The notes below the pieces were generated by a model. That model searched no databases, was not told the origin of the DNA, and was given only the letters and a program-made list of their open reading frames with translations. Both the position numbers and the translations under genes were made by a program. DNA of 64,000 bases from NCBI RefSeq assembly GCF_000688455.1, contig NZ_JIAL01000001.1, positions 1,023,001 through 1,087,000 on the forward strand, written 5' to 3'. The stretch comes from Pseudacidobacterium ailaaui. Its GTDB lineage: Bacteria; Acidobacteriota; Terriglobia; Terriglobales; Acidobacteriaceae. Below, in pieces: positions 44,301 to 53,426 of the stretch (its first letter is position 1; every line of letters begins with the position of its first letter).

Positions 44301-44947
44301 ACGGACAGTTCCACAAAGCGCGCTCTCTCGACCGCAGCCTCTCACTCAGTGACCAGCCGCAGAAGTTCGTCTTTACCGGAACATACGACCTTCCCTTGGG
44401 CCGTGGTCACATCGGCGATGGAAACGCTCTGGTCCGCGCCCTGGCCGGAGGCTGGCGGCTCTCGGCCATCTACCAGGCATACTCCGGCTCGCCTCTTGGC
44501 GTGGTCATGAGTTCCTGCAATACAAACCCCTCACAGACCACCTGCGAGCCGATCCTCAACCCTGGCTTTACCGGACCGGTGCGCATCAATGGCAATTATG
44601 GGCATGGTGCGACAGCACAGACGCTGAGCAAGATCCCCTACATCAACACAAATGCCTTTGCCAAAACTCCGGACTACATGTTCAGCACCCTGGCCCGTAC
44701 CGCCCCGCTCAATCTTCGCAACTCTGGCAACTATGACCTGGATGCCAGCCTGCGGCGCAGCTTCCCGCTCTTTACTGAACGGGCAAAACTGAGTATCCAG
44801 GCCGACATGTTTAATGTGACTAACCACACCCGCTTTGGCTTCGCCACCAGCGGCACCACCATCAACTGGGGCACCTCCAGCTTTGGGACCGTGGGTGTTC
44901 TTAATAACTCAAGAGATGTGCAGCTTGCCGCGCATATTGACTTCTGA
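41306..44947 (+). CDS. TonB-dependent receptor, Oar-like, with carboxypeptidase regulatory-like domain
   Basis: A 1213-residue outer-membrane beta-barrel. The signal peptide is MKQTAVISRLFACLVLLVSTAFG. Residues ~25-110 are a carboxypeptidase regulatory-like domain (GSIQGTVTDSTGAVVSGATVTV...TGFKSVTQEHV). A plug follows (VIETSNAMVGATMQQEIYSSLPV... GVYINGVPITS), then the Oar-like barrel with many Tyr/Asn/Trp-rich strands (WKVSPRLTVNLGLRWDYFPSY, YTWSRSIDNAGSF) ending in an aromatic terminal residue (VQLAAHIDF) as outer-membrane barrels do. The GTG start has GGAGG 5 nt upstream. This family is highly expanded in acidobacteria; substrates are mostly unknown but probably glycans or organic ligands. 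A strong terminator follows. Confidence 0.93.
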   Translation: MKQTAVISRLFACLVLLVSTAFGQLAGKGSIQGTVTDSTGAVVSGATVTVINQATNVRSETRSTGAGDFQFSLDPGIYTVTVTATGFKSVTQEHVPVNALETVTVNTTLPAGSTAETVTVTAAPPVIETSNAMVGATMQQEIYSSLPVLQNGTQRRATDFIALMPGVNAQPTNGGLDTNVGVVNGSGSRGAVSGVYINGVPITSVAGEGDPRFIWTAMPLDSINQFQVYTAAYPAIYEGQGVINYDVKSGSNQIHGSLFEFFRNTALDTWGYLAPAAVNPATGVATKPAEHQNEYGFTLGFPVLKDKLFLFGSYDGYRYIAPPNYQYETIPTLAMRQGDFTAAGYNIYDPTSTVCTSANVCTRKQFMGVQNGVATPNVIPSNMFSAAAQYMQKFLPTPTNDAVTNNYLTGPVTGRSNWSTANRIDWHISPSHTVSGVIAFGRQSTTGAGGGISGALSTSQNQAAPPFISYQQFFVKTKVFIFEDDYVISPHVVNQFKYAFGRYDSTGLNQDISSVWAASAAGITGLPAGQASSSFPTVSFSGNSQNMNRWAGYSGNRNVANGYVAIDNVQWQVGKHTLTLGGQIAWMQYNFTNNSTGTNPLQLTFSSSETAKFKSGSTLDTTTGFAYASYLLGAVNSGTFTQSAAPETGARFRPISPYVQDDWKVSPRLTVNLGLRWDYFPSYREAEDRLSWMDPGVTNTLVNYPGALVFAGHGSGKCNCRTNVNNYYKNFGPRIGFAFQSDPKMVWRGSWGVFYTHGNNVGGSALSRQGAGLQGYSTSPKTTVTQPSPGQVGTQYWQLDTPFPSYQAPPVFDPTLGTYYTTASTASSQTVTYADPYYGGRAPQYINWTFGFQRQLTDNMALTMTYVGSEGHFTYLDSNNARGYASNQLNPKYLYLGNQLSNKATAANLAAAGVTAPFPTFSPSTGTVAQALKPFPQYSGVSDAYGEVGNTSYHALQIMVQQRLSRGFTFMANYTWSRSIDNAGSFRSGYDIPAAFAMDGQFHKARSLDRSLSLSDQPQKFVFTGTYDLPLGRGHIGDGNALVRALAGGWRLSAIYQAYSGSPLGVVMSSCNTNPSQTTCEPILNPGFTGPVRINGNYGHGATAQTLSKIPYINTNAFAKTPDYMFSTLARTAPLNLRNSGNYDLDASLRRSFPLFTERAKLSIQADMFNVTNHTRFGFATSGTTINWGTSSFGTVGVLNNSRDVQLAAHIDF

Positions 44948-44970
44948 TGGGGACAAAACCTGAGATGGCG

Positions 44971-44996
44971 GGCCGGTCTTCGGACCGGCCTTTTTT
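44971..44996 (+). terminator. Intrinsic terminator of the TonB-dependent receptor
   Basis: Perfect 8-bp arms GGCCGGTC (44971-44978) and GACCGGCC (44983-44990) close a TTCG tetraloop and are followed by TTTTTT (44991-44996). Confidence 0.95.
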
Positions 44997-45032
44997 ATGC
45001 TCGGGACAAGGACACGACGCCGGCTGCTCCCA

Positions 45033-46355
45033 TCAGCCCTGCCCGCTCAGCGTCTGCCAGAGCAGAAATCCATTCAACGCTACGATGATGCTGACGGCAA
45101 ACCAGCCCACGCTGCGAATCAGCCTGTTGTTGACGAAGGCGCCCATGACGTCGGGATTGCCAGTGAGCACCAGCAGCGGAATCAGCGCAAAGGGCAGGGT
45201 AAAGCTCAGGCACACCTGCGAGAGAATCAGGATCTTCAGCGGGTCCAGCCCCATAGCAATGACCACGATGGCCGGCACAAGGGTCAGCAGACGGCGCAGA
45301 AAGATGCTGAATTTCACATCCAGAAAGCCTTCCAGCACCACCTGGCCCGCCATGGTCCCTACGGTTGAGGAAGAAAGCCCGGAACAGAGCAGCGCAATCG
45401 CAAACACAGTGGCGGAAGTAGGCCCGAGCAGCGGTCCCAGCGTACGATGGGCTTCCTCAATGGACATCCCGTTCTGCCACTGGCGTCCTGCAAAGGCGGC
45501 GGCAGAAACGACGATCATGGCCGAATTGACCAGCCATGCTCCATTCATGGCGGCAAAAACGTCAATGGTCTCAAAGCGCAGGTGGCGAAGCCGTGCCAGA
45601 TACTGGCGGCGCGGCGTATCGGACTTCTCTTCCTGGACGCGCGGCTGCACCAGCGCCGAATGCAGGTAGACAACATGCGGCATGACCGTCGCGCCCAGCA
45701 TTCCTACGGCGATGTAGATGCTTTTGCTGTCGATCGTAGGAATGAGCGTGTGATAAGCGATGGCCTTCCAGTCCGGGTGAACGAAAAAAATCTCCACTGC
45801 GTAACAGAGGCCGATGACGCAGACGAAGCCCATGATGGCCATTTCCAGCTTGCGGAAGCCATACAGCTCAAGGGCAAGAATGGCGAAGACGCAAACGGCT
45901 GAAACCAGCGCAGCGGCCAGCAGGACCTGGGTCCGACTCCAACCAAGGCCCTCCAGCCAGGGGCCAAAAAGCAGATAGAAGCCCAGCGCAGCGCCCAGAA
46001 ACTCCGCCAGATCGGTCGCCAGCGCCGAAATCTCCGCCGCGATCCAGAGACCAATCGTTGACCGCCGGGAAAAACGGTTGCGGCAGTTTTGTGGCAGGGT
46101 CTGGCCAGTCGCAATCCCCAGTTTGGCCGAAAGATATTGGATGAGGATGGCCATCGCATTGGACCACAGCAGCACCCACAGCAGCCGGTAGCCAAAACGC
46201 GCGCCGCCGTCGAAGTTTGTGGCGAAATTTCCCGGGTCAATATAGGCTATGCTGGCCACAAAGGCCGGTCCAAAGTAATACCAAAGCTCCGACGAGCGCA
46301 TCCGTGGCAGCTTTTGCCGCTCCGTTTCCACCGATTGTGTCGGTATAGGGGCCAT
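45033..46355 (-). CDS. mntH: Nramp-family divalent metal (Mn2+/Fe2+) transporter
   Basis: A 440-residue proton-coupled metal importer with 11 predicted TM helices. The metal-site motif in TM1 (IAYIDPGNFATNF) and the TM6 motif (MLGATVMPHVVYLHSALVQ) are both intact, giving the conserved Asp, Asn and Met ligands. The start at 46355 is an ATG with a weak AAGAG before it. A TATACT -10-like box 17 nt upstream (46373-46378) and an 18-bp palindrome at 46408-46425 suggest metal-responsive control. The gene is transcribed leftward, converging on the receptor gene. Confidence 0.92.
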   Translation of the reverse strand: MAPIPTQSVETERQKLPRMRSSELWYYFGPAFVASIAYIDPGNFATNFDGGARFGYRLLWVLLWSNAMAILIQYLSAKLGIATGQTLPQNCRNRFSRRSTIGLWIAAEISALATDLAEFLGAALGFYLLFGPWLEGLGWSRTQVLLAAALVSAVCVFAILALELYGFRKLEMAIMGFVCVIGLCYAVEIFFVHPDWKAIAYHTLIPTIDSKSIYIAVGMLGATVMPHVVYLHSALVQPRVQEEKSDTPRRQYLARLRHLRFETIDVFAAMNGAWLVNSAMIVVSAAAFAGRQWQNGMSIEEAHRTLGPLLGPTSATVFAIALLCSGLSSSTVGTMAGQVVLEGFLDVKFSIFLRRLLTLVPAIVVIAMGLDPLKILILSQVCLSFTLPFALIPLLVLTGNPDVMGAFVNNRLIRSVGWFAVSIIVALNGFLLWQTLSGQG

Positions 46356-46372
46356 CGCTCTTGTGTGTTTTG

Positions 46373-46378
46373 AGTATA
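46373..46378 (-). promoter_or_regulatory. -10-like box of mntH
   Basis: The minus strand reads TATACT, one mismatch from consensus, 17 nt before the mntH ATG; this would leave a leader of only about 10 nt. The -35 is weak, consistent with an activated or repressed promoter. Confidence 0.35.
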
Positions 46379-46407
46379 GGACGATTTTGCCTGGAAATAA
46401 ACCATAG

Positions 46408-46425
46408 TTAACAAATTTTTGTTAA
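46408..46425. promoter_or_regulatory. 18-bp palindrome upstream of mntH
   Basis: Arms TTAACAAA and TTTGTTAA around two central T's give 8 of 8 matched arm pairs. The element lies 52 bp upstream of the mntH start, just upstream of the presumed -35, where an MntR/Fur/DtxR-type metalloregulator could bind. The regulator is not encoded in the window. Confidence 0.5.
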
Positions 46426-46790
46426 TAATTATTCATGCATAACCTCTTCTGATTTCGAATCCAGCGGGTGTCAGGGAATTTCCCTTCATCCTGATAAAAT
46501 AAAAATTGAAGGTCTGAAAAAGCACATCCGACGGGACGACGGACAAGTTTCTTCTTTTCTGATTGCTCCTGCTTAACCCATGCAGAATGAGGAATTTACA
46601 AATAACTCCTTGTCCATCAAGAATTTAGCTCTTTTTCTTTTTAGCAAGGTCCCGCACCCCGCTGAGAAAAATCCGAGGACCCAGGTCTCGCAACCCATTT
46701 TGTTTGAAGAATTTACAAAAATTGATGCTACAGAGGACGACTTCCCCTCGCGCCAAAGGCCGCTTCTTTGGGCCTGTAAAATAAAAGCGC

Positions 46791-48068
46791 ATGAAGGTCC
46801 TCGTCATTGGTTCCGGAGGCCGCGAGCACGCGCTCGCATGGTCCCTTAGCAAATCGCCCCGAGTCAACGAAGTCGTATGCGCGCCAGGGAACGGCGGCAT
46901 CGCGCAGGTAGCACGGCTGGCCCCGGCCAGCCAGAAAGACCTGAACGATCTGCTGCGCGTGGTCGCGGCTGAGGGCCCGGACCTGACGGTAGTCGGCCCT
47001 GAGGCCCCGCTGGCGCTCGGCCTGGTGGATGAGTTGCGGCGCCGCGGCCTCCTGGTCTTTGGCCCGACACGCGCCGCCGCCATGCTGGAAACCAGCAAGT
47101 CCTTTGCAAAAAGATTTATGCAGCGGCACAAGGTCCCTACGGCAAACTATGCCGTCTGTACGACGCAGGAAGAGGCCCTGGCCTCGCTGGACCTCTTCCA
47201 CTTACCGGTAGTGATCAAGGCCGATGGACTCGCCGCGGGCAAAGGCGTCCTGATCTGCCAGACAAAAAAAGAAGCGCAGGAGGGCATTCAGGGGCTCTTC
47301 AATGGAAAGCTGCTGGGCACGATGGAAACCAGCGTGGTGATTGAGGAATTCCTTGAAGGGGAGGAACTTTCCTTTCTCGTCCTGAGTGACGGAAAGCATG
47401 TCGCACCGCTCGTCCCCGCGCAGGACCACAAGCGGATCGGGGAAGGCGATACCGGCCCGAACACCGGCGGAATGGGCGTTTATTCTACGGACGCCATGCT
47501 GGACCCGCAAATGCGCGACTGGATCCTGCACCACATTGTGCAGCCTACGATTGACGGCATGGCCGCCGAGGACACTCCCTTTGCTGGCGTGCTCTATTGT
47601 GGCCTGATGATGACCGCACGCGGGCCGATGGTGCTTGAATACAATGCGCGCTTTGGCGACCCGGAGACACAGGCAATTCTGGTGCGCCTGGAAAGTGACC
47701 TGGTGGAGGCCCTGGAAGCCAGCGCCAAGGGCCAGTTGAGCGACACCGAACTCCGCTGGAAACCGGGCGCTTCCGCTTGCGTGGTGGCAGCATCGGAGGG
47801 CTATCCCGGCAGCTATACGACTGGACACCGGATTACAGGGCTGGAAGAAGCCGCTCAAATTCCGGGGGTCCAGGTCTTCCACGCCGGGACAACATTTTCA
47901 GAGGGAAGGTATCTGACGAATGGCGGACGCGTGCTGGCCGTGACCGCTGCCGCGGACACATTGGAAAATGCGCTGGGGCTGGCTTATGAAGGCATTGAAA
48001 AGATCCATTTCGAAGGCATGTATTATCGGCGCGACATCGGACACCGCGCATTGAAAAACAAGAAGTGA
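46791..48068 (+). CDS. purD: Phosphoribosylamine-glycine ligase (GAR synthetase)
   Basis: A 425-residue ATP-grasp enzyme that joins glycine to phosphoribosylamine, the second step of purine synthesis. The N terminus MKVLVIGSGGREHALAWSLSKSP is diagnostic. VVGPEAPLALGLVDELRRRGLLVFGP, then KADGLAAGKGVLIC, VPAQDHKRIGEGDTGPNTGGMGVYS and VLEYNARFGDPETQAIL follow in order. Length and C terminus are normal. The region before it is AT-rich; no purine riboswitch was recognised. It is the only purine gene in the window. Confidence 0.97.
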   Translation: MKVLVIGSGGREHALAWSLSKSPRVNEVVCAPGNGGIAQVARLAPASQKDLNDLLRVVAAEGPDLTVVGPEAPLALGLVDELRRRGLLVFGPTRAAAMLETSKSFAKRFMQRHKVPTANYAVCTTQEEALASLDLFHLPVVIKADGLAAGKGVLICQTKKEAQEGIQGLFNGKLLGTMETSVVIEEFLEGEELSFLVLSDGKHVAPLVPAQDHKRIGEGDTGPNTGGMGVYSTDAMLDPQMRDWILHHIVQPTIDGMAAEDTPFAGVLYCGLMMTARGPMVLEYNARFGDPETQAILVRLESDLVEALEASAKGQLSDTELRWKPGASACVVAASEGYPGSYTTGHRITGLEEAAQIPGVQVFHAGTTFSEGRYLTNGGRVLAVTAAADTLENALGLAYEGIEKIHFEGMYYRRDIGHRALKNKK

Positions 48069-48126
48069 TTCGCGCCCCATACTGCGCTTGACCTCGAACC
48101 ATCGCTCGCAAGCAGGCAAGGAACGC

Positions 48127-49602
48127 TCAGCTGTCCAGCTTCTTGGTCACGAGTTCATTCAGCAGAGCTGGATTCGCCTGTCCTTTTGACAACTTCATCA
48201 CCTGGCCAACAAAGAAGGCTGCGACGGTCTTTTTCCCGCCGCGATACTGCTCTACCTGCTTCGGATTGGCGGCGATGACCTCGTCAATCATCTTTTCAAG
48301 GGCGGCGGGGTCGGTAATCTGTTGTGGCTTTTCCCGTTCGTAAACCACGGGAAAGTCCTCGCCCTTCTCAAAGGCGATATCGAAGAGCTGCTTCAACTGC
48401 TTGCTTGAGAGTTTGCCCTCTTCGGCAAGATCGGCGGCCATGGCAATGCCCTTCATACTGATGGGCGATTGCTCAAGCTCCAGTCCTTTGGCCTTCAGGC
48501 GGCTGGTCAGCTCGCTTTGTACAAGGTTGGCCACGCGTTTCGGGTTCTTTGCAGCGCGGGCCGCGGCCTCGAACTGGTCAGCAAAGGCACGGGTTGCGGT
48601 AAGCGTCTGCGCATCCTGCTCGCTGATCTCGTATTCGGCGACCATGCGCTTGCGGCGTGCCTCCGGCAGCTCCGGCATGAGTTTTGCCACTTCTTCTTTC
48701 AGCCGGGGAGTGAGTATGAGAGGCGGCAGGTCCGGTTCAGGGAAATAACGGTAGTCATGCGCCTGCTCTTTCGAGCGCATGGAGTAGGTACGACCTTCGT
48801 TCGCGTTCCAGAGCCGAGTTTCCTGCACAACGCGGCCGCCGCTTTCAATCACTTCAATCTGCCGCTCAATCTCATACTGGAGTGCAGCCCGGATGAAGCG
48901 GAAGCTGTTGACATTCTTGACCTCGGCCTTGGTACCGAACTTCTGGGCTCCGCGCAGGCGCACGCTCACGTTGGCATCGCAACGCAATGAGCCCTCTTCC
49001 ATATTGCAGTCGCTCACGCCGGTAAAGAGCAGGATCTCCTTGAGCCGCGTGAGATACTCATAGGCTTCATCGGGTGTGCGGATATCAGGCTCGCTGACGA
49101 TTTCAATTAACGGAGTGCCGCAGCGGTTCAGGTCCACGTAAGTGCGTGTGGCCGAATCGGGGAAGCCATCATGCAGGCTCTTGCCTGCATCCTCTTCCAT
49201 GTGCAGGCGCGTAATGCCGATGCGTTTCGGACCGTCAGAGGCGGGGACTTCAATCCATCCATGCTCGGCGAGCGGTTTGTCGTACTGGGAAATCTGATAG
49301 CCCTTGGGAAGGTCGGGATAGAAGTAGTTTTTGCGTGCGAAAACCGAGCGGTCGCGCACCTGGCAATTCAGCGCCAATGCGGCCAGTGTGGCGTACTCCA
49401 CGGCCTTTTCGTTCAGAACAGGAAGGGCACCGGGCAGTCCCAGGCAGACCGGGCAGATATTTGTATTCGGCGGCGCGCCGAACTGGTTGGCGCACCCGCA
49501 AAAGGCCTTGGTTGCCGTCAGAAGCTGGACGTGGACTTCAAGCCCGATGACTGCCTCGTACTTCGCCAGAACGTCTGGCGACACGCTCGCTGTTGTAGCC
49601 AT
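48127..49602 (-). CDS. gatB: Asp-tRNA(Asn)/Glu-tRNA(Gln) amidotransferase subunit B
   Basis: The 491-residue GatB kinase/tRNA-binding subunit of GatCAB phosphorylates the misacylated tRNA and channels ammonia from GatA. It has YEAVIGLEVHVQLLTATKAFCGC, NTNICPVCLGLPGALPVLN (zinc-binding cysteines), KNYFYPDLPKGYQISQYD, the EEDAGKSLHD signature, the central LRCDANVSVR, and a C-terminal YqeY/tail domain from about residue 340 that holds tRNA. Length is typical. It is separated from gatCA by ~33 kb, unlike organisms with a gatCAB operon. It converges on purD. Confidence 0.97.
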   Translation of the reverse strand: MATTASVSPDVLAKYEAVIGLEVHVQLLTATKAFCGCANQFGAPPNTNICPVCLGLPGALPVLNEKAVEYATLAALALNCQVRDRSVFARKNYFYPDLPKGYQISQYDKPLAEHGWIEVPASDGPKRIGITRLHMEEDAGKSLHDGFPDSATRTYVDLNRCGTPLIEIVSEPDIRTPDEAYEYLTRLKEILLFTGVSDCNMEEGSLRCDANVSVRLRGAQKFGTKAEVKNVNSFRFIRAALQYEIERQIEVIESGGRVVQETRLWNANEGRTYSMRSKEQAHDYRYFPEPDLPPLILTPRLKEEVAKLMPELPEARRKRMVAEYEISEQDAQTLTATRAFADQFEAAARAAKNPKRVANLVQSELTSRLKAKGLELEQSPISMKGIAMAADLAEEGKLSSKQLKQLFDIAFEKGEDFPVVYEREKPQQITDPAALEKMIDEVIAANPKQVEQYRGGKKTVAAFFVGQVMKLSKGQANPALLNELVTKKLDS

Positions 49603-49814
49603 AGATAGGTTGATTTTAGCAAGCGAAGATGACCTTCGCTGCGATCTGGCGGCATCGGCACCGCAGCATGCAGGATTTACTTTGTAAAAGAACTTTCCTA
49701 CTTTTTGTCATACGTTGGAGAAAAGATGGCAGTGCGCCCAGAGTCCAGGGGCTGAAACGCCCTCGGGAACCCAATCATCGTGGCCGGTGGAACCCTTGTT
49801 AAACTAGTCCTTGC

Positions 49815-52800
49815 ATGGTCCTCCCGTTCGTCCGTGAGCTGCTCGCGGACCTGGAGCATTCCTCAGCATTTGAACAGGCGCGAAGGCATCTGGCCCTTGC
49901 CCGTGGGCGCCGTCGTGTCTCCGGACTGACTGCAACGGCCCGCGCCCTCTATCTTCCTCTGTTTGCCAAGGCCGCAAATGTTCCGGTGGTTGTGGTTGTG
50001 GCGGACAATAAGGCCGCCGAAGCACTTGAAACGACCCTCCGCGCCGGATGCGAGCTGACCGGGGCCATTGCGCCGGAGCGTGTTTTGCGGCTGCCCGCGC
50101 ATGATGTTCTGCCCTTTGAGAACCTGTCTCCGCACCCGGACATTCAGGAACAGCGCGCAGCCACTCTCTGGAAGATGGCCACCGGAGGGGCATCCATCAC
50201 CATCGCACCGGTAGAGACCGCGGCGATGAAGTTCTTCCCGGCCGAGTACTACTCGGGGCTGGCGCAGACGCTAAGGCGCGGCGAAGAGATGGACCTGGAT
50301 ACGCTGATGGCGCACCTGAGCAGCGTGGGCTACAGTACCGCGGACATTGTTGAGATGCCTGGACAGTTCTCGCGGCGCGGCGGCATTCTGGATGTCTATT
50401 CGCCAGAGGCCGACCGGCCGGTGCGCGTCGAGTTCTTCGGCGATGAGATTGACTCCATCCGCAAGTTTGACCCTGAATCGCAGCGCTCTTCTACGGCGCT
50501 TGAGGAAGCAACACTGCTTCCTCTTACTGAAACGCCGATTACAGAGCGACTGCTGGCCGCAGTCCATGCGCGGTTAAGCGGAGCACGCATCGAAGCGACG
50601 GAAGACCCAGAGCTTGTGGCAGAAGCCGTGGCGGCTGGCGGCGTCAGCGTATTTCCAGGATGGGAGTTTTTTGCTGCAGTTGCTGGTGCTGATAAGACCC
50701 TGCTGGATCTGTTTCCACGCTGTGTCCTGTTTGTGGAAGAGCCGGCGATGGTCCGCAACCAGATAGACCGGTGGTGGAACAAGGTGGAACAGCGGCACGA
50801 CCGCAGCGGTATTGGCTCACTGATCCAGCCACAGGACATCTACATGCGGCCTGAGAAGTTACAGGCATTGCTCCACTCGCATCCGGGGCTTGATCTCGAC
50901 CAGCTCGGTGCGGTGGATGTTCTGGAAGACGACGCAACGCTGGGTGAAATTGAATTTGCCTCGCGGCCCACACTGCGCTTTCATGGCTCGATCCCTGCTT
51001 TCATCGAACAGATTCGCACGCTCATGCAGCAGGAAACGCGCATGTTGCTGGCTGTGCCCAACCAGGGCGAAGTCGAGCGACTGGCAAACCTTCTGCGCGA
51101 GTATGAGATCCCATACCGGTTGGGAAGCCGTATCCATCATTCGGGAAGCGAGACGGTCTACGATGAATCGAGCTATCTTGCCGGCGACCTGCGCACACCG
51201 ATTCTGGTGCGCACGCAACTGGCGACAGGGGTCAGCCTGCCGGATGCCAACCTTGTCATCTTTGGCGCGAACGATTTTTCAGACGAGGCCGATGTTACGG
51301 CACGCCCGGCCCCCAAGAAATCGAAGACCTCAGCATTTGTCTCTGACTTCCGGGACCTGGCCGTGGGCGATTATGTTGTACACGTCGAACATGGCATCGC
51401 CCGCTACATGGGTCTCAAGGAGATCGCGCAGGACGGGGTCAACATCGAGTTCATGATTCTGGAGTTCGCGGAGCAGGCGCGTCTGTATGTTCCGCTTACA
51501 AGGCTGGACCTCATCCAGAAATACCGATCGAGCGAAGCCGGCACAGCGCCTGTGCTGCATAAACTGGGCTCGCAGCAATGGGCCAAAACCAAGGCCCGCG
51601 TGCGCAAGGCCATGCAGGACATGGCCGATGAGCTGCTGAAGCTCTACGCCCAGCGCAAAGCGGCGCAGGGCTATGCTTTTTCGCCGGACAACGAGTTTCA
51701 GCGCGAGTTTGAAGACGCCTTCGACTACAACGAAACAGAAGACCAACTTTCGGCCATTGCGGACATTAAACATGACATGGAATCCAACATGCCCATGGAC
51801 CGCCTGTTGGTAGGGGATGTGGGCTACGGCAAGACCGAAGTGGCCATGCGCGCGGCCTTCAAGGCTGTGCAGGACGGCAAGCAGGTCGCAGTGCTGACGC
51901 CGACAACAGTCCTTAGCTTTCAGCACTTTGAGACGTTCAAGCGGCGCTTCCAGCAGTTCCCCATCACAATTGAGATGATCTCGCGCTTCCGCACGGCAAA
52001 GGAGCAGAAACAGATCATCGAGAGGGTCGAAGCAGGCAAGGTAGACATTCTGATTGGTACACACCGGCTGCTTTCAAAAGACATTCAATTTCATGATCTT
52101 GGACTGCTGATTGTTGACGAAGAGCAGCGCTTCGGCGTGCGCCACAAGGAACGGCTGAAGCAGATGCGGCAATCCATTGATGTACTGGCCATGTCGGCCA
52201 CACCGATCCCGCGCACGCTGCACATGTCCCTGGTGGGCCTGCGCGACATGAGTGTGATTGAGACACCGCCCAAAGACCGCATGGCCATCCAGACGGTGGT
52301 GGCCAAATTTGATGAGAAACTGATCCGCTCTGCCATCGAGCTTGAGCTTGAGCGCGGCGGGCAGGTGTATTTTGTCCACAATCGCGTAGAGACGATTTAC
52401 GAAATCGCAGCCAAAATCCAGGAACTGGTGCCAGCGGCGCGAATCACCGTAGGCCATGGTCAGATGAGCGAGGGCGAGCTGGAAAAGGTGATGCTCTCCT
52501 TTATGCACCATGAACACGATGTTCTGGTGGCGACGACCATCATCGAAAACGGGCTTGATATTCCGCTGGCCAACACCATAATCATTAATCGGGCCGATCG
52601 GCATGGATTGTCCGAGCTTTATCAGTTGCGAGGGCGTGTGGGCCGATCCAACCGTCGCGCCTATGCGTATCTGCTGATTCCGCCAGAGCAGGAACTGACC
52701 GACATTGCGCGGCGCAGACTGGCAGCCCTTAAGGAATTTTCTGACCTCGGCGCGGGATTCAAGATTGCAGCGCTCGACCTTGAGCTGCGCGGCGCAGGCA

Positions 52801-53372
52801 ACATGCTGGGCGGCGAACAGAGCGGACATATTGAAGCAGTTGGTTTTGAGCTGTACACCACGATGCTCGAAGAGGCAGTGGCCAAGCTCAAAGGCGAGGA
52901 GCGAGTGGAGGTCCCGGTCACGCAGCTCAATCTGGGCATCAGCTTGCGTATTGACGAGAACTACATCAAGGAAGAAAACCAGCGTCTGCGGATCTACAAG
53001 CGCATCGCAGGAGCGCAGACCGAAACCGCGGTGGCCGATGTACGCGCCGAACTCGAAGACCGCTATGGTCCGCTCCCAGACGGGGTGAAGCTATTGCTGG
53101 AAGCAGCCTTATTGCGCGCTGAATGCGAACGCATTGGGATAGCGCAGATAGACCGTAAGCGTGACCAGTTGCACATCCGTTTTACGGAAAAGGCCCAGGT
53201 GGACACAGGCCGCCTGATGAAACTGGTGGCCCAGAATGCCAAACGCGGCGCACAATTCACGCCGCAGGGAATTTTGCACTACCCGCTAACGCAAACCAGG
53301 CCGGATGAGATACTCATGGAAATACGCTTGTTGCTGGATGATTTGACGCCGGAAGCTGTGGGTGCAAATTAA
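49815..53372 (+). CDS. mfd: Transcription-repair coupling factor
   Basis: A 1185-residue ATP-dependent DNA translocase that removes stalled RNA polymerase and recruits UvrA. The N-terminal UvrB-homology region is complete (PAHDVLPFENLSPHPDIQ; GQFSRRGGILDVYSPEADRPVRVEFFGDEIDSIR). The CarD-like RNA-polymerase interaction domain begins near residue 517 (GDYVVHVEHGIARYMGLKEI). The RecG-type motor has Walker A GDVGYGKT (~667), the DEEQ box (~768, VDEEQRFGVRHKE), SATPIPRTLHMS and GRVGRSNRRAYAYL. The C-terminal TRCF domain follows. The ATG at 49815 gives a normal N terminus. It is followed by a DUF885 gene after about 54 bp. Confidence 0.97.
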   Translation: MVLPFVRELLADLEHSSAFEQARRHLALARGRRRVSGLTATARALYLPLFAKAANVPVVVVVADNKAAEALETTLRAGCELTGAIAPERVLRLPAHDVLPFENLSPHPDIQEQRAATLWKMATGGASITIAPVETAAMKFFPAEYYSGLAQTLRRGEEMDLDTLMAHLSSVGYSTADIVEMPGQFSRRGGILDVYSPEADRPVRVEFFGDEIDSIRKFDPESQRSSTALEEATLLPLTETPITERLLAAVHARLSGARIEATEDPELVAEAVAAGGVSVFPGWEFFAAVAGADKTLLDLFPRCVLFVEEPAMVRNQIDRWWNKVEQRHDRSGIGSLIQPQDIYMRPEKLQALLHSHPGLDLDQLGAVDVLEDDATLGEIEFASRPTLRFHGSIPAFIEQIRTLMQQETRMLLAVPNQGEVERLANLLREYEIPYRLGSRIHHSGSETVYDESSYLAGDLRTPILVRTQLATGVSLPDANLVIFGANDFSDEADVTARPAPKKSKTSAFVSDFRDLAVGDYVVHVEHGIARYMGLKEIAQDGVNIEFMILEFAEQARLYVPLTRLDLIQKYRSSEAGTAPVLHKLGSQQWAKTKARVRKAMQDMADELLKLYAQRKAAQGYAFSPDNEFQREFEDAFDYNETEDQLSAIADIKHDMESNMPMDRLLVGDVGYGKTEVAMRAAFKAVQDGKQVAVLTPTTVLSFQHFETFKRRFQQFPITIEMISRFRTAKEQKQIIERVEAGKVDILIGTHRLLSKDIQFHDLGLLIVDEEQRFGVRHKERLKQMRQSIDVLAMSATPIPRTLHMSLVGLRDMSVIETPPKDRMAIQTVVAKFDEKLIRSAIELELERGGQVYFVHNRVETIYEIAAKIQELVPAARITVGHGQMSEGELEKVMLSFMHHEHDVLVATTIIENGLDIPLANTIIINRADRHGLSELYQLRGRVGRSNRRAYAYLLIPPEQELTDIARRRLAALKEFSDLGAGFKIAALDLELRGAGNMLGGEQSGHIEAVGFELYTTMLEEAVAKLKGEERVEVPVTQLNLGISLRIDENYIKEENQRLRIYKRIAGAQTETAVADVRAELEDRYGPLPDGVKLLLEAALLRAECERIGIAQIDRKRDQLHIRFTEKAQVDTGRLMKLVAQNAKRGAQFTPQGILHYPLTQTRPDEILMEIRLLLDDLTPEAVGAN

Positions 53373-53426
53373 GGAGAGTGGGTTTTCTACACTCCGAGTA
53401 AGAATTCAACAGTGAAAGGGGGCCTT

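Larger units (their letters stand above)
46356..46790. other. 435-bp AT-rich divergent gap between mntH and purD
   Basis: It holds the mntH promoter region and, further right, the leader of purD. An 11-bp direct repeat GAATTTACAAA occurs at 46592-46602 and 46709-46719. Open frames here are short, compositionally poor, and not supported as genes. Confidence 0.45.

Noticed and set aside
46445-46475. TTCGAATCC string resembling a tRNA T-loop
   Set aside because: Flanking bases do not form an acceptor, D or anticodon stem, so there is no cloverleaf.
46580-46849. 89-codon frame upstream of purD
   Set aside because: Poor composition, no ribosome site, and it overlaps the clear purD start in another frame.
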